Source of the DNA: Deltaproteobacteria bacterium
GTDB taxonomy: Bacteria > Desulfobacterota > DSM-4660 > Desulfatiglandales > HGW-15
Reading direction: 5' to 3'
Length of the DNA stretch: 9,465 nt
Assembly: GCA_019308985.1 (NCBI GenBank)
Contig: JAFDHB010000136.1
Coordinates: 3,584-13,048, forward strand
The position numbers and the translations under genes are program-made. This document shows, piece by piece, positions 1-6,178 of the stretch. Each line of letters starts with the position of its first letter. The first letter of the stretch is position 1. A model generated the notes under the pieces. It was not told the origin of the DNA. It searched no databases and worked only from the letters and a program-made list of their open reading frames with translations.

Positions 1-1
1 T

Positions 2-364
2 CTCATGGCCATATTTGAACGGACCAGGGAATTTGGGGTGCTCATGGCTATCGGGACAAGGCCCGGGCGATTGACCAGGATCCTGCTCATGGAGTCGGGG
101 GTGCTGACTCTCTTGGGGATCCTGGTGGGTGTCCTTGCAGGCTGTCTTGTGACATATTACTTCCAGACACACGGGATATACGTCTCAGAGGCCTCAGATC
201 TTCTCAGGGAATACGGACTGCCAGAGCGGATGTATCCCCGGCTCTCAACCCTATCGGTTTCTATCGGGTCGGGCATGGTGCTGGCCATCACGCTGATCAC
301 GGCACTTTATCCGGCTTTCAAGGTACGCAGACTAAGACCGGTTGAAGCCATGGCATCAATTTGA
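2..364 (+). CDS. ABC transporter permease, FtsX/MacB type (C-terminal part; 5' end outside the window)
   Basis: This is the C-terminal end of an inner-membrane permease of the FtsX/LolC-LolE/MacB family. The reading frame is open to the window edge, and the first Met (position 5) falls inside a conserved stretch, so the gene starts upstream. What remains is the cytoplasmic coupling segment (FERTREFGVLMAIGTRPG), a hydrophobic helix (about residues 28-50 of the visible part), a short periplasmic loop, a last hydrophobic helix, and the family's C-terminal motif YPAFKVRRLRPVEAM. The same segments occur in the same order at the end of the next gene (FERIREFGLLRALGMRPG and YPALKAARFKPVEAM), so the two are paralogues and probably form a heterodimer. 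The ATPase lies two genes on. Cargo cannot be read from this fragment; lipoprotein release (Lol-like) or MacB-like export are the main options. Confidence 0.9.
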   Translation, partial: LMAIFERTREFGVLMAIGTRPGRLTRILLMESGVLTLLGILVGVLAGCLVTYYFQTHGIYVSEASDLLREYGLPERMYPRLSTLSVSIGSGMVLAITLITALYPAFKVRRLRPVEAMASI

Positions 365-454
365 GGGGGGCCGACCCAGCGGAACCTCAGTCACCGGCTT
401 GGATAAGACAAATTGCGAACCACAACCGGCATCCAGCAAGAGGGGAATTAAGCG

Positions 455-1678
455 GTGTATCTGAGGATAGCATGGCGAAACATATGGCGTAACCCGAGGC
501 GGACCACGGTCATTTTGACCGCTGTCATCATAGGGGTATGGAGCATGATATGCCTCGGGGCCCTGATGCGGGGCATAGTGGACCAGATGATACGCAACGG
601 CATTTCAACCCTCACGGGACACATACAGATCCACCAAAAAGGCTACAGGGAAGATCCGGTGGTGGAAAACAGTATAGGGAATCCGAAGGCGGTGCTCGGC
701 TTCTTGCAAGATAGGATTTCAAGAGGCGCCCGCTGGACTGTCCGTGTCAGGGTCAATGGGGTTGCCACCAATGCGCGCCATTCAAGCGGTGTGACACTCG
801 TAGGTACAGTACCGGAAAAGGAGGCCAAGGTGTCCTTCATATATAAGGCAGTTACCGAGGGACGTTACTTGAGGCCGGGAGACAGGCACGGAATCATAAT
901 TGGGAAGGCCCTGGCGGAGAAGTTTGATACCAGGCTCGGCCGAAAGTTAGTTCTCATGTGCCAGGACGCCACGGGGGAGATTGCCTCGAGGGCCTTTCGC
1001 ATCGTCGGGGTCTTCAAGGCTGAAATGGAGGCCACGGAGGAGCAATACGTGTTTGTGAGCCTTTCTGCGGCCCGGGAGATGCTCAAAATGGGTGAGGGCA
1101 TTTCGGAGATCTCCATTGTCCTTACTGAACGGGAAAACGTCCACCAAGTGGCTGGGTCGCTGAAGGACGTCCTCGATCCCTCTATCTACGTTGTGCATAC
1201 CTGGGAGGAACTCCTGCCAATGGTCTCCGCCGTTCAAAAGCTCTACGAATGGTTCATCTTCATATGGTACCTGGTGGTATTTGTTGCCATGGCATTCGGC
1301 ATAGTCAATACTATGCTGATGGCGGTCTTTGAGCGGATCAGGGAGTTCGGGCTGCTGAGGGCCCTCGGGATGCGCCCCGGCGGGATAGTCAAGGAAGTCC
1401 TTACAGAGACCTCGTTTCTTCTCATGGCCGGCATGATCATCGGGAACATCGCGGGGTTTGTGACCGTCGCTTTCCTGGCGGCCAAAGGCATCGACCTCTC
1501 GGCAATGGCCGAGGGCCTCGAATACGCGGGCATGTCCCGTGTCATATTCCCCTCCATCAAGGCAAAAGACGTGGCCCTGGCGAATCTCGTGGTCTTTTTC
1601 CTGGGGCTGACGGTGAGCATTTATCCGGCTCTCAAGGCCGCAAGATTCAAACCGGTCGAAGCCATGAGATATACTTGA
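455..1678 (+). CDS. ABC transporter permease, FtsX/LolC-LolE/MacB type
   Basis: A complete 407-residue inner-membrane permease with four predicted membrane helices. It has a short cytoplasmic N-terminus (RIAWRNIWRNPRR), helix 1 at about residues 18-41, a periplasmic domain at about 45-262 (MacB_PCD-like), helix 2 at 266-290, a coupling segment at 291-308, helix 3 at 318-343, and helix 4 at 372-394. It ends in the family motif around YPALKAARFKPVEAM. This is the usual length and topology for LolC/LolE-type subunits. The start is GTG; an AGGGG at 440-444 lies at suitable spacing, and the N-terminal sequence fits the family from the first residue. It follows the paralogous permease after 90 bp with no visible feature and precedes the ATPase by 30 bp, so the three form one transporter. 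Whether it extracts lipoproteins or exports another hydrophobic cargo is not decided by the sequence. Confidence 0.93.
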   Translation: MYLRIAWRNIWRNPRRTTVILTAVIIGVWSMICLGALMRGIVDQMIRNGISTLTGHIQIHQKGYREDPVVENSIGNPKAVLGFLQDRISRGARWTVRVRVNGVATNARHSSGVTLVGTVPEKEAKVSFIYKAVTEGRYLRPGDRHGIIIGKALAEKFDTRLGRKLVLMCQDATGEIASRAFRIVGVFKAEMEATEEQYVFVSLSAAREMLKMGEGISEISIVLTERENVHQVAGSLKDVLDPSIYVVHTWEELLPMVSAVQKLYEWFIFIWYLVVFVAMAFGIVNTMLMAVFERIREFGLLRALGMRPGGIVKEVLTETSFLLMAGMIIGNIAGFVTVAFLAAKGIDLSAMAEGLEYAGMSRVIFPSIKAKDVALANLVVFFLGLTVSIYPALKAARFKPVEAMRYT

Positions 1679-1708
1679 GAGGAGAAGCAGGCGAATGGAG
1701 GTAGTGTC

Positions 1709-2398
1709 ATGAATATGGTTGAATGCATGGATGTAGACAAATCCTATCGCCAGGGGAAGATTGAGGTCAAGGCCCTCAAGGGGATAACCCTGTCCATCCA
1801 GAGAGGAGAGTTCGTAGCCCTGGCGGGACCATCGGGTTCAGGCAAGACCACCATGCTCAATATCATAGGGGGGCTGGATTCGGTCGATTCCGGTCGGGTT
1901 GTGGTTGATGGAAAGGTGTTGAACGATATGAACCCGTCTCAGCTCGCGGACTTGCGATTGCACAAGATTGGGTTTGTCTTCCAGGCCTACAATCTCATCC
2001 CTGTGCTTTCGGCCATTGAGAACGTGGAGTTCGTCATGCTCCTCCAGGGCGTGCCTCCAAGAGAGCGTAAGGCACGGGCGGGAGCGATATTGGATGAGGT
2101 GGGCCTGGAGGGGATGCATGATAGACGTCCGGCGGAATTGTCGGGAGGGCAGCAGCAGAGAGTCGCCGTGGCAAGGGCAATAGTATCTAGCCCCTCAATC
2201 GTCCTGGCGGACGAGCCCACTGCGAACCTGGATTCAGAGACCGGCAAGGGGCTGCTGGAAATGATGAGGGAAATGAATGAAAAGAAAGGAGTTACGTTTG
2301 TTTTTTCAACTCATGATCGGATGGTCATGGACCATGCCAGAAGGATTGTCCACATCAGGGATGGACAGGTTGCCGACGACCAGGTGAAACAACACTAG
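1709..2398 (+). CDS. ABC transporter ATP-binding protein, LolD/MacB-type
   Basis: A 229-residue cytoplasmic ATPase that would power the two permeases encoded just upstream. All nucleotide-binding motifs are intact: Walker A GPSGSGKTT at residues 40-48, Q-loop Gln92 (GFVFQAYNL), ABC signature LSGGQ at 144-148, Walker B IVLADEP at 164-170 with catalytic Glu169, and H-loop His202 (STHD). The Q-loop context, DEPTANLD after Walker B, and the length of about 230 residues are typical of the LolD/MacB/FtsE group. A strong GGAGGT ribosome-binding site (1697-1702) sits 6 bases before the ATG. The barrel gene begins 9 bases after the stop, which implies a common transcript. LolD is the closest name by shape, but orthology cannot be shown without a search, so no symbol is given. 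Confidence 0.95.
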   Translation: MNMVECMDVDKSYRQGKIEVKALKGITLSIQRGEFVALAGPSGSGKTTMLNIIGGLDSVDSGRVVVDGKVLNDMNPSQLADLRLHKIGFVFQAYNLIPVLSAIENVEFVMLLQGVPPRERKARAGAILDEVGLEGMHDRRPAELSGGQQQRVAVARAIVSSPSIVLADEPTANLDSETGKGLLEMMREMNEKKGVTFVFSTHDRMVMDHARRIVHIRDGQVADDQVKQH

Positions 2399-2407
2399 GG
2401 ACAGGCG

Positions 2408-3793
2408 ATGACCGGTAAGGAAGAAATATTCCATGCCTTTTCCCTATTGCTATTTGCAGCCCTTGTCTCAATGCAGTTTTTGCCGTGCACCTCATGGTGT
2501 TTCCAAAACAATCCAGACAATTCGCCCCCTCAGTCCGTTGGTGATCAGCAGCCATCAGAGCCTTGGTATGAACGCATCAGGCTAGAATGGGGTGGCCATC
2601 TAAAGTTCAGAGGGACGGCCTCCTGGCCCGATGAGGAATCCATTTATGGTGTCGTTGGCACCGGAACCTATTATGACGCAACTGCGGAGGCCAGGCTAAA
2701 GGGCAGCATGTTTCTGGGAGACTGGGGATACATGGAGGCGCACTATGAGGCGATCTTTTCAGGCGGTGACACCAGGTCCAAGGTCAGGGAACTGGAGAGA
2801 ATGTTTCCTGAGCTCTTCAACCAAGGCCTCATGGGAGGGCGAACAGTGGAGGATGACACCCGTTTTACGGACCTCACCAAGATCATAGACGAACATGACG
2901 ACTATGTCATCTATGACAGGTTGGACAGGCTTTCCCTGACCCTGTTAGCTGATTGGGGCTTGGTTCGAATTGGCCGGCAGGCGGTGACATGGGGAAACGG
3001 CCTTGTCTTCAATCCCATGGATATGTTCAATCCATTTGCTCCGACGGATACGGAACGTGATTACAAGATCGGGGATGATATGCTCCTGGTGCAAATCACT
3101 GCATTAGACGTGGGGGAGTTGGAGCTACTGGTCGTTCCCAGGCGAAACCCAGTGAGTGGAGAAGTGGAAGGAGATGAGAGCTCCGTTGCAGGAAAACTCC
3201 ACTTTGCAAAGGACACCTTGGAATTTGATATCATGGCAGGGAAAGACTATGAGGATACAGTGGTAGGGTTCGGTGGGAGCGGTTATCTCAGGGAAGCAGC
3301 GTGGCGGATGGATGTAATCTGGACAAGGCTCGATGATGATCAACGCAAGGACTTTTTCTTGTCCATCGTTGCCAACATGGATTATTCATGGCTCTGGTGG
3401 GAAAAGAACGTATATGGGCTTGTGGAATTATACTACAATGGTCTTGGGCAGGATGACTACAGGGAAGCCATCAAGGATCCCAATATCTCGGAACGGATTA
3501 GACGCGGGGAACTCTTCGCCCTGGGGCGTCTCTACCTTAGCGGCCACCTGAGGATGGAGTTGCATCCTCTGCTCAACGCTTACTTCACGATTATCAACAA
3601 CGTCAAAGATCCATCCGGTATTCTTCAACCCTATGTCACTTGGGACATCAAGAATGACGTCCAATTGACCGTTGGGGGTACCTTTTATTACGGTGGCGAC
3701 GGCACGGAATACGGGGGTTTTGACCTGGACGGAAGCGGTGTACGCATTGAGCCTCCTCCTAATGCCTACGCACGATTTACTCATTTCTTTTGA
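2408..3793 (+). CDS. Predicted outer-membrane beta-barrel protein linked to the ABC transporter
   Basis: A 461-residue protein not assignable to a named family with certainty. Residues 1 to about 32 form an export signal: charged start, hydrophobic stretch FSLLLFAALVSMQFL, then a polar Asn/Pro/Gln-rich linker. The rest is rich in aromatic residues and alternating beta-strand patterns (GGHLKFRG, YVTWDIKNDVQLTVGGTFYYGG) and ends in Phe-Phe, the usual C-terminal signature of BAM-assembled barrels. A conserved-looking stretch runs from about 188 to 226 (RIGRQAVTWGNG, then NPMDMFNPFAP, then YKIGDDML); I associate it with DUF1302/porin-like barrels found beside such transporters. An acidic stretch (about 148-170) may be a loop. 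The gene starts 9 bases after the ATPase stop and has only a weak ribosome-binding site, suggesting translational coupling. I infer an outer-membrane partner or receptor for the cargo; an independent porin is the alternative. Confidence 0.8.
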   Translation: MTGKEEIFHAFSLLLFAALVSMQFLPCTSWCFQNNPDNSPPQSVGDQQPSEPWYERIRLEWGGHLKFRGTASWPDEESIYGVVGTGTYYDATAEARLKGSMFLGDWGYMEAHYEAIFSGGDTRSKVRELERMFPELFNQGLMGGRTVEDDTRFTDLTKIIDEHDDYVIYDRLDRLSLTLLADWGLVRIGRQAVTWGNGLVFNPMDMFNPFAPTDTERDYKIGDDMLLVQITALDVGELELLVVPRRNPVSGEVEGDESSVAGKLHFAKDTLEFDIMAGKDYEDTVVGFGGSGYLREAAWRMDVIWTRLDDDQRKDFFLSIVANMDYSWLWWEKNVYGLVELYYNGLGQDDYREAIKDPNISERIRRGELFALGRLYLSGHLRMELHPLLNAYFTIINNVKDPSGILQPYVTWDIKNDVQLTVGGTFYYGGDGTEYGGFDLDGSGVRIEPPPNAYARFTHFF

Positions 3794-3803
3794 GCACGAA
3801 AGA

Positions 3804-3995
3804 CTGACGGCCTCGTAAAAAGTCCAATTCCTGCGTTGCGCTTCACCTCGTTGTGATTGCGGCGTACGCTAAGTAAGCCTCATCACACGAGATTCGCGCG
3901 CTCCCGACGGCGGGATTTCGCAAGCTCAACTTGAACCCTTACTTGAAGCTTTTTACTTTGCCATCCCGATTTCGACTTTTTGCGAGTCCATCAAG
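3804..3995. repeat. Palindromic MITE/REP-like repeat with terminal inverted repeats, between convergent genes
   Basis: The left end (CGTAAAAAGTCC, 3814-3825) and right end (GACTTTTTGCGAG, 3974-3986) are inverted copies, matching at 17 of 20 positions when extended outward to TGACGGCC and TCCATCA. Inside lies an imperfect hairpin at 3847-3891: CTCG and TGTGA pair with TCACA and CGAG, enclosing GGCGTAC against GTAAGCC with the loop GCTAA. A second small hairpin, TCCCG-ACGG-CGGGA, is at 3902-3915. Parts of the left half (CGTAAAA, GTCCAATT, TGCGTTGCGCTTCA) recur at 4971-5038 and 9338-9382. There is no transposase gene. It fits a non-autonomous, hairpin-forming repeat; its place between convergent 3' ends suggests it may also act as a bidirectional terminator, which is inference. 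Confidence 0.75.
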
Positions 3996-4060
3996 ACTGG
4001 AAGGTTAATGAAGATCAAAGTGGTGATGACGATGATGGTTGTTAAAGGCCACCTTTTCAT
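3953..4060 (-). CDS. Small single-span membrane peptide (35 aa) downstream of pyrF
   Basis: A 35-residue reading frame starting MKRWPLTTII with one hydrophobic helix (about residues 5-23), a positive N-terminus, and a short polar tail ending in GMAK. The case that it is translated rests on a very strong ribosome-binding site: AAGGAGG (minus strand, 4067-4073) 6 bases before ATG. It begins 34 bases after the pyrF stop on the same strand, so it could share the pyrF transcript. The last dozen or so codons lie within the terminal inverted repeat of the palindromic element, so the tail is repeat-derived; the original gene may have been cut short or given a new end by the insertion. I do not recognise the family. 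A chance frame behind a ribosome-binding site cannot be excluded. Confidence 0.5.
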   Translation of the reverse strand: MKRWPLTTIIVITTLIFINLPVLMDSQKVEIGMAK

Positions 4061-4094
4061 TTTTCCCCTCCTTTCTTTGAGGATGCAGTAAAAA

Positions 4095-4907
4095 TTACCT
4101 GAAGCGGTTGATTTCGTTTCGCAATGCCTCTGTGGCTTCGCGGGCTGCGAGCGCAAAGGCCGGTCCGGTGCCTGCATAAATGATGCCCCTTGAGGAGTTG
4201 ATTATCATTCCCGCCCCGTTTGAATCAAGGCCATTGCGGACCGCGGCCTCTATGTCGCCGCCCTGGGCCCCTATCCCGGGGACGAGGAGGGGCATATCTC
4301 CCACAATGTATCTTATTTCCTTTAGTTCCTCAGGATAGGTGGCGCCCACCACGAGGAGGACATTAGAGTTGTAGTTCCATTCATAGGACGCCTTGTGCGC
4401 GATCACCTGGTACAGTTTTCTCCCATTCACCTCGAGGTCCTGGATATCCCGGGCCCCAGGGTTGGACGTGCGACAGAGGAGCACCACCCCCTTGTCCTTG
4501 TTCTCCAAGAAGGGTGTCAGAGAATCGCCCCCGAGGAAGGGATTTACGGTAACGGCATCTGCACGGTACCGGTCAAAGGCTTCCTTGGCGTACATTTTTG
4601 CCGTGCTACCGATATCACCCCTTTTTGCGTCAAGGATAACGGGGACACCGGGGTATGCTTCATGGATATAATCGATTGTCATGGCGAGCTGGGCCTCGGC
4701 ACCCTCCGCGGCATAGTGGGCGAATTGGGGCTTGTAGGCACAAACCAGATCGGCGGTGGCATCAATTATTGCGCGATTGAATTCAAAAATCGGGTTCTTG
4801 GTTTCAAAGAGGTGACCGGGGATTCTGGATAGATCCGGATCCAGGCCGACACAGACCAGGGAATCGTTCTTTGACCATATCTGCTTCAGAGTTTCGTAAA
4901 AAGACAT
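4095..4907 (-). CDS. pyrF: Orotidine 5'-phosphate decarboxylase, type 2
   Basis: A cytoplasmic enzyme of 270 residues that decarboxylates OMP to UMP, the last step of de novo pyrimidine synthesis. It carries the type 2 family pattern: GLDPD at 21-25, KPQFAHY at 59-65, the catalytic DAKRGDIGSTAK at 93-104 with Lys95 and Asp98, VNPFLGGDSL at 121-130, the phosphate-loop region VPGIGAQGGD at 209-218, and NSSRGI at 237-242. Its length fits the type 2 group, which is longer than the roughly 230-residue E. coli type. The start is fixed by GAGGAGG (minus strand, 4917-4923) 9 bases before the ATG. It lies between the cyclotransferase gene (130 bp upstream, with a repeat copy in the gap) and the small membrane peptide. 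No clear promoter is visible in the gap, so it may be read from the cyclotransferase promoter or from one I could not recognise. Confidence 0.97.
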   Translation of the reverse strand: MSFYETLKQIWSKNDSLVCVGLDPDLSRIPGHLFETKNPIFEFNRAIIDATADLVCAYKPQFAHYAAEGAEAQLAMTIDYIHEAYPGVPVILDAKRGDIGSTAKMYAKEAFDRYRADAVTVNPFLGGDSLTPFLENKDKGVVLLCRTSNPGARDIQDLEVNGRKLYQVIAHKASYEWNYNSNVLLVVGATYPEELKEIRYIVGDMPLLVPGIGAQGGDIEAAVRNGLDSNGAGMIINSSRGIIYAGTGPAFALAAREATEALRNEINRFR

Positions 4908-4970
4908 AAGCGGAATCCTCCTCTGTCTTGAGATTCTGCCTCTTGGGTTGGGGTCATGCTATCAGGCAAA

Positions 4971-5038
4971 CTTGATGGCTTCGTAAAACGTCCAATTCCC
5001 CGCGGGGCGGGATTTGGCAATCTGCGTTGCGCTTCATT
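4971..5038 (+). repeat. Partial copy of the palindromic repeat between pyrF and the cyclotransferase gene
   Basis: It begins CTTGATGGCTTCGTAAAACGTCC, matching the inverted right end of the element at 3974-3995 and its left end at 3814-3825, and finishes with TGCGTTGCGCTTCA as in the other copies. Between these blocks is a short insert containing the perfect palindrome CCCCGCGGGG (4998-5007) and GCGGGATTTGGCAA, which resembles GCGGGATTTCGCAA in the right half of the 3804-3995 copy. It therefore looks like an internally rearranged or deleted derivative. Its inner end touches the stop codon of the cyclotransferase gene (5038-5040, minus strand). Confidence 0.65.
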
Positions 5039-5892
5039 CACTCCATTATCTTTATCTCGAAGAGCTTAGGCCACAACTTGCCGGTGAAAAGAAGACGATC
5101 GGTCCTTGGGTCATATGCAATTCCGTTAAGGACATCGATCTCACTTGTCATGTCCTCAGGGGCTAGGAGCCCTGGCAGGTGGATCCAGCCTTCCACTTGA
5201 CCCGACCCGGGATCGATAATGACGATGCAGTCCGTCCCCCAAAGGTTTGCATAGACTCGGCCCCGGATGTATTCCAGTTCGTTGATGTTTGTCACAGGCG
5301 CACCGCCATATTGCACCTCCACTCGGCCCAGTTCCTTCAAGGTGAAGGGGTCCAGGAAACGGAGGCTGGAGGTGCCGTCGCTCATGATGAGACGAAGACC
5401 GTCGTGCGTAATACCCCAACCCTGTCCCCTGTAACGGAATTTTCCCACCAAGGCAAGATCTTTCTCGCGGTAAATGAATCCCACCCGGGATTTCCAGGTC
5501 AATTGTATGACCTTGTCGCCGAAGACGGTCACTCCTTCTCCAAAGTACCGGTGGGGCAATCGCACCATGTTTAGGATTTTGCCGGTACCAACTTCTACCT
5601 TCCGAAGGGAGGATTTTCCATAACGTCCGGTCCCCTCGAAAAGCGTACCGCCTTGGAATGCGAGCCCCTGGGTAAAGGCGCCCCTGTCATGAGGGTAGAT
5701 ATTGACGATTCGGTAAGAATAGACAGGGTCTGCGGTAAAACCATTGCAATCTACCGTCTTCTGCCCCAGACTGGGAGGGGATTCGGCCAATCGCACTTGG
5801 ACCGTACTCGACTCTGATGCGAAAGGGGAAATGATTCCAATACATATGGCAAGAGTCAGCCAAAAGAGGAGAACTCGGATAAGAAATTCCAT
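5038..5892 (-). CDS. Secreted glutaminyl-peptide cyclotransferase (plant/bacterial beta-propeller type)
   Basis: Predicted to turn N-terminal glutamine of peptides into pyroglutamate in the periplasm or outside the cell. The 284-residue protein starts with a signal peptide (MEFLIRVLLFWLTLAICIGI, then a likely cleavage near FASES). The mature part carries the Glu_cyclase_2 series of motifs: HDRGAFTQGL at 68-77, FGEGV at 117-121, LTW at 131-133, GWGIT at 158-162, SDGT at 171-174, NELEYI at 204-209, YANLWGT at 214-220, LNGIAYD at 255-261, and TGKLWPKLFEI at 270-280. The frame stays open further upstream to 6054, but those extra residues look random, a TTG would be the first start, and a predicted promoter overlaps them; the ATG at 5892 puts the signal peptide at the N-terminus. 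Its ribosome-binding site is weak. Its substrate in this organism is unknown, and the neighbours give no hint. Confidence 0.9.
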   Translation of the reverse strand: MEFLIRVLLFWLTLAICIGIISPFASESSTVQVRLAESPPSLGQKTVDCNGFTADPVYSYRIVNIYPHDRGAFTQGLAFQGGTLFEGTGRYGKSSLRKVEVGTGKILNMVRLPHRYFGEGVTVFGDKVIQLTWKSRVGFIYREKDLALVGKFRYRGQGWGITHDGLRLIMSDGTSSLRFLDPFTLKELGRVEVQYGGAPVTNINELEYIRGRVYANLWGTDCIVIIDPGSGQVEGWIHLPGLLAPEDMTSEIDVLNGIAYDPRTDRLLFTGKLWPKLFEIKIME

Positions 5893-5941
5893 TTTGAAGG
5901 CACCATAGCGGTAAGGTTGCCGGTCTATCTCCCACGAGGAA

Positions 5942-5970
5942 AACATAGACAAAAGACAAAATTTTATCAA
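5942..5970 (-). promoter_or_regulatory. Candidate sigma-70-type promoter for the cyclotransferase gene
   Basis: On the minus strand TTGATA (5970-5965, 5 of 6 to the -35 consensus) is followed after 17 bases by TATGTT (5947-5942, 4 of 6 to the -10 consensus), in an AT-rich stretch. A start of transcription near 5935 would leave a leader of about 43 bases before the ATG at 5892, which agrees with choosing that start over upstream ones. This is prediction from sequence only. Confidence 0.45.
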
Positions 5971-6096
5971 CAGAATTCCGTTATTGACCGGCAAGGAATT
6001 CGCTGGCAGATATTCTTCCCTGTGCATCTTTGAGGGGCTGTTTCCCGGGTGCAAAAGAGGTTGTTAAGACCGACGTCAGGGCCCAGGATTCTTTGC

Positions 6097-6126
6097 TTGA
6101 CATGGGTGACAGGGGGTTGCAAAAAT
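6097..6126 (+). promoter_or_regulatory. Candidate promoter for the thymidylate synthase-like gene and rlmN
   Basis: A perfect TTGACA (6097-6102) is followed after 18 bases by AAAAAT (6121-6126, 4 of 6 to the -10 consensus) within an A-rich patch, about 50 bases before the ATG at 6179. The poor -10 makes this a tentative call. It lies in the 286-bp divergent region (5893-6178), which otherwise shows only the opposite-facing promoter and no gene. Confidence 0.3.
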
Positions 6127-6178
6127 AAACCCGAACGGGCTTGTAGGTGGAGAACAGGCAGCAAGGGAGGCACTGGTT

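Noticed and set aside
2471..2500. Lipobox in the barrel protein (cysteines 27 and 31)
   Set aside because: The residues before each Cys (LP and SW) do not fit the [LVI][AST][GA]C pattern, so signal peptidase I export is more likely.
4395..4832. 145-residue open frame on the + strand inside pyrF
   Set aside because: Entirely antisense to a clearly conserved pyrF, with no family resemblance and no convincing ribosome-binding site.
5893..6054. N-terminal extension of the cyclotransferase to a TTG at 6054
   Set aside because: It would place 54 unremarkable residues before a textbook signal peptide, and a candidate promoter overlaps it.
6103..6120. Sigma-54 promoter (GG/GC elements) before the thymidylate synthase-like gene
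   Set aside because: TTGC is present at 6117-6120, but no GG lies exactly 10 bases before the GC; the nearest GG is at the wrong spacing.
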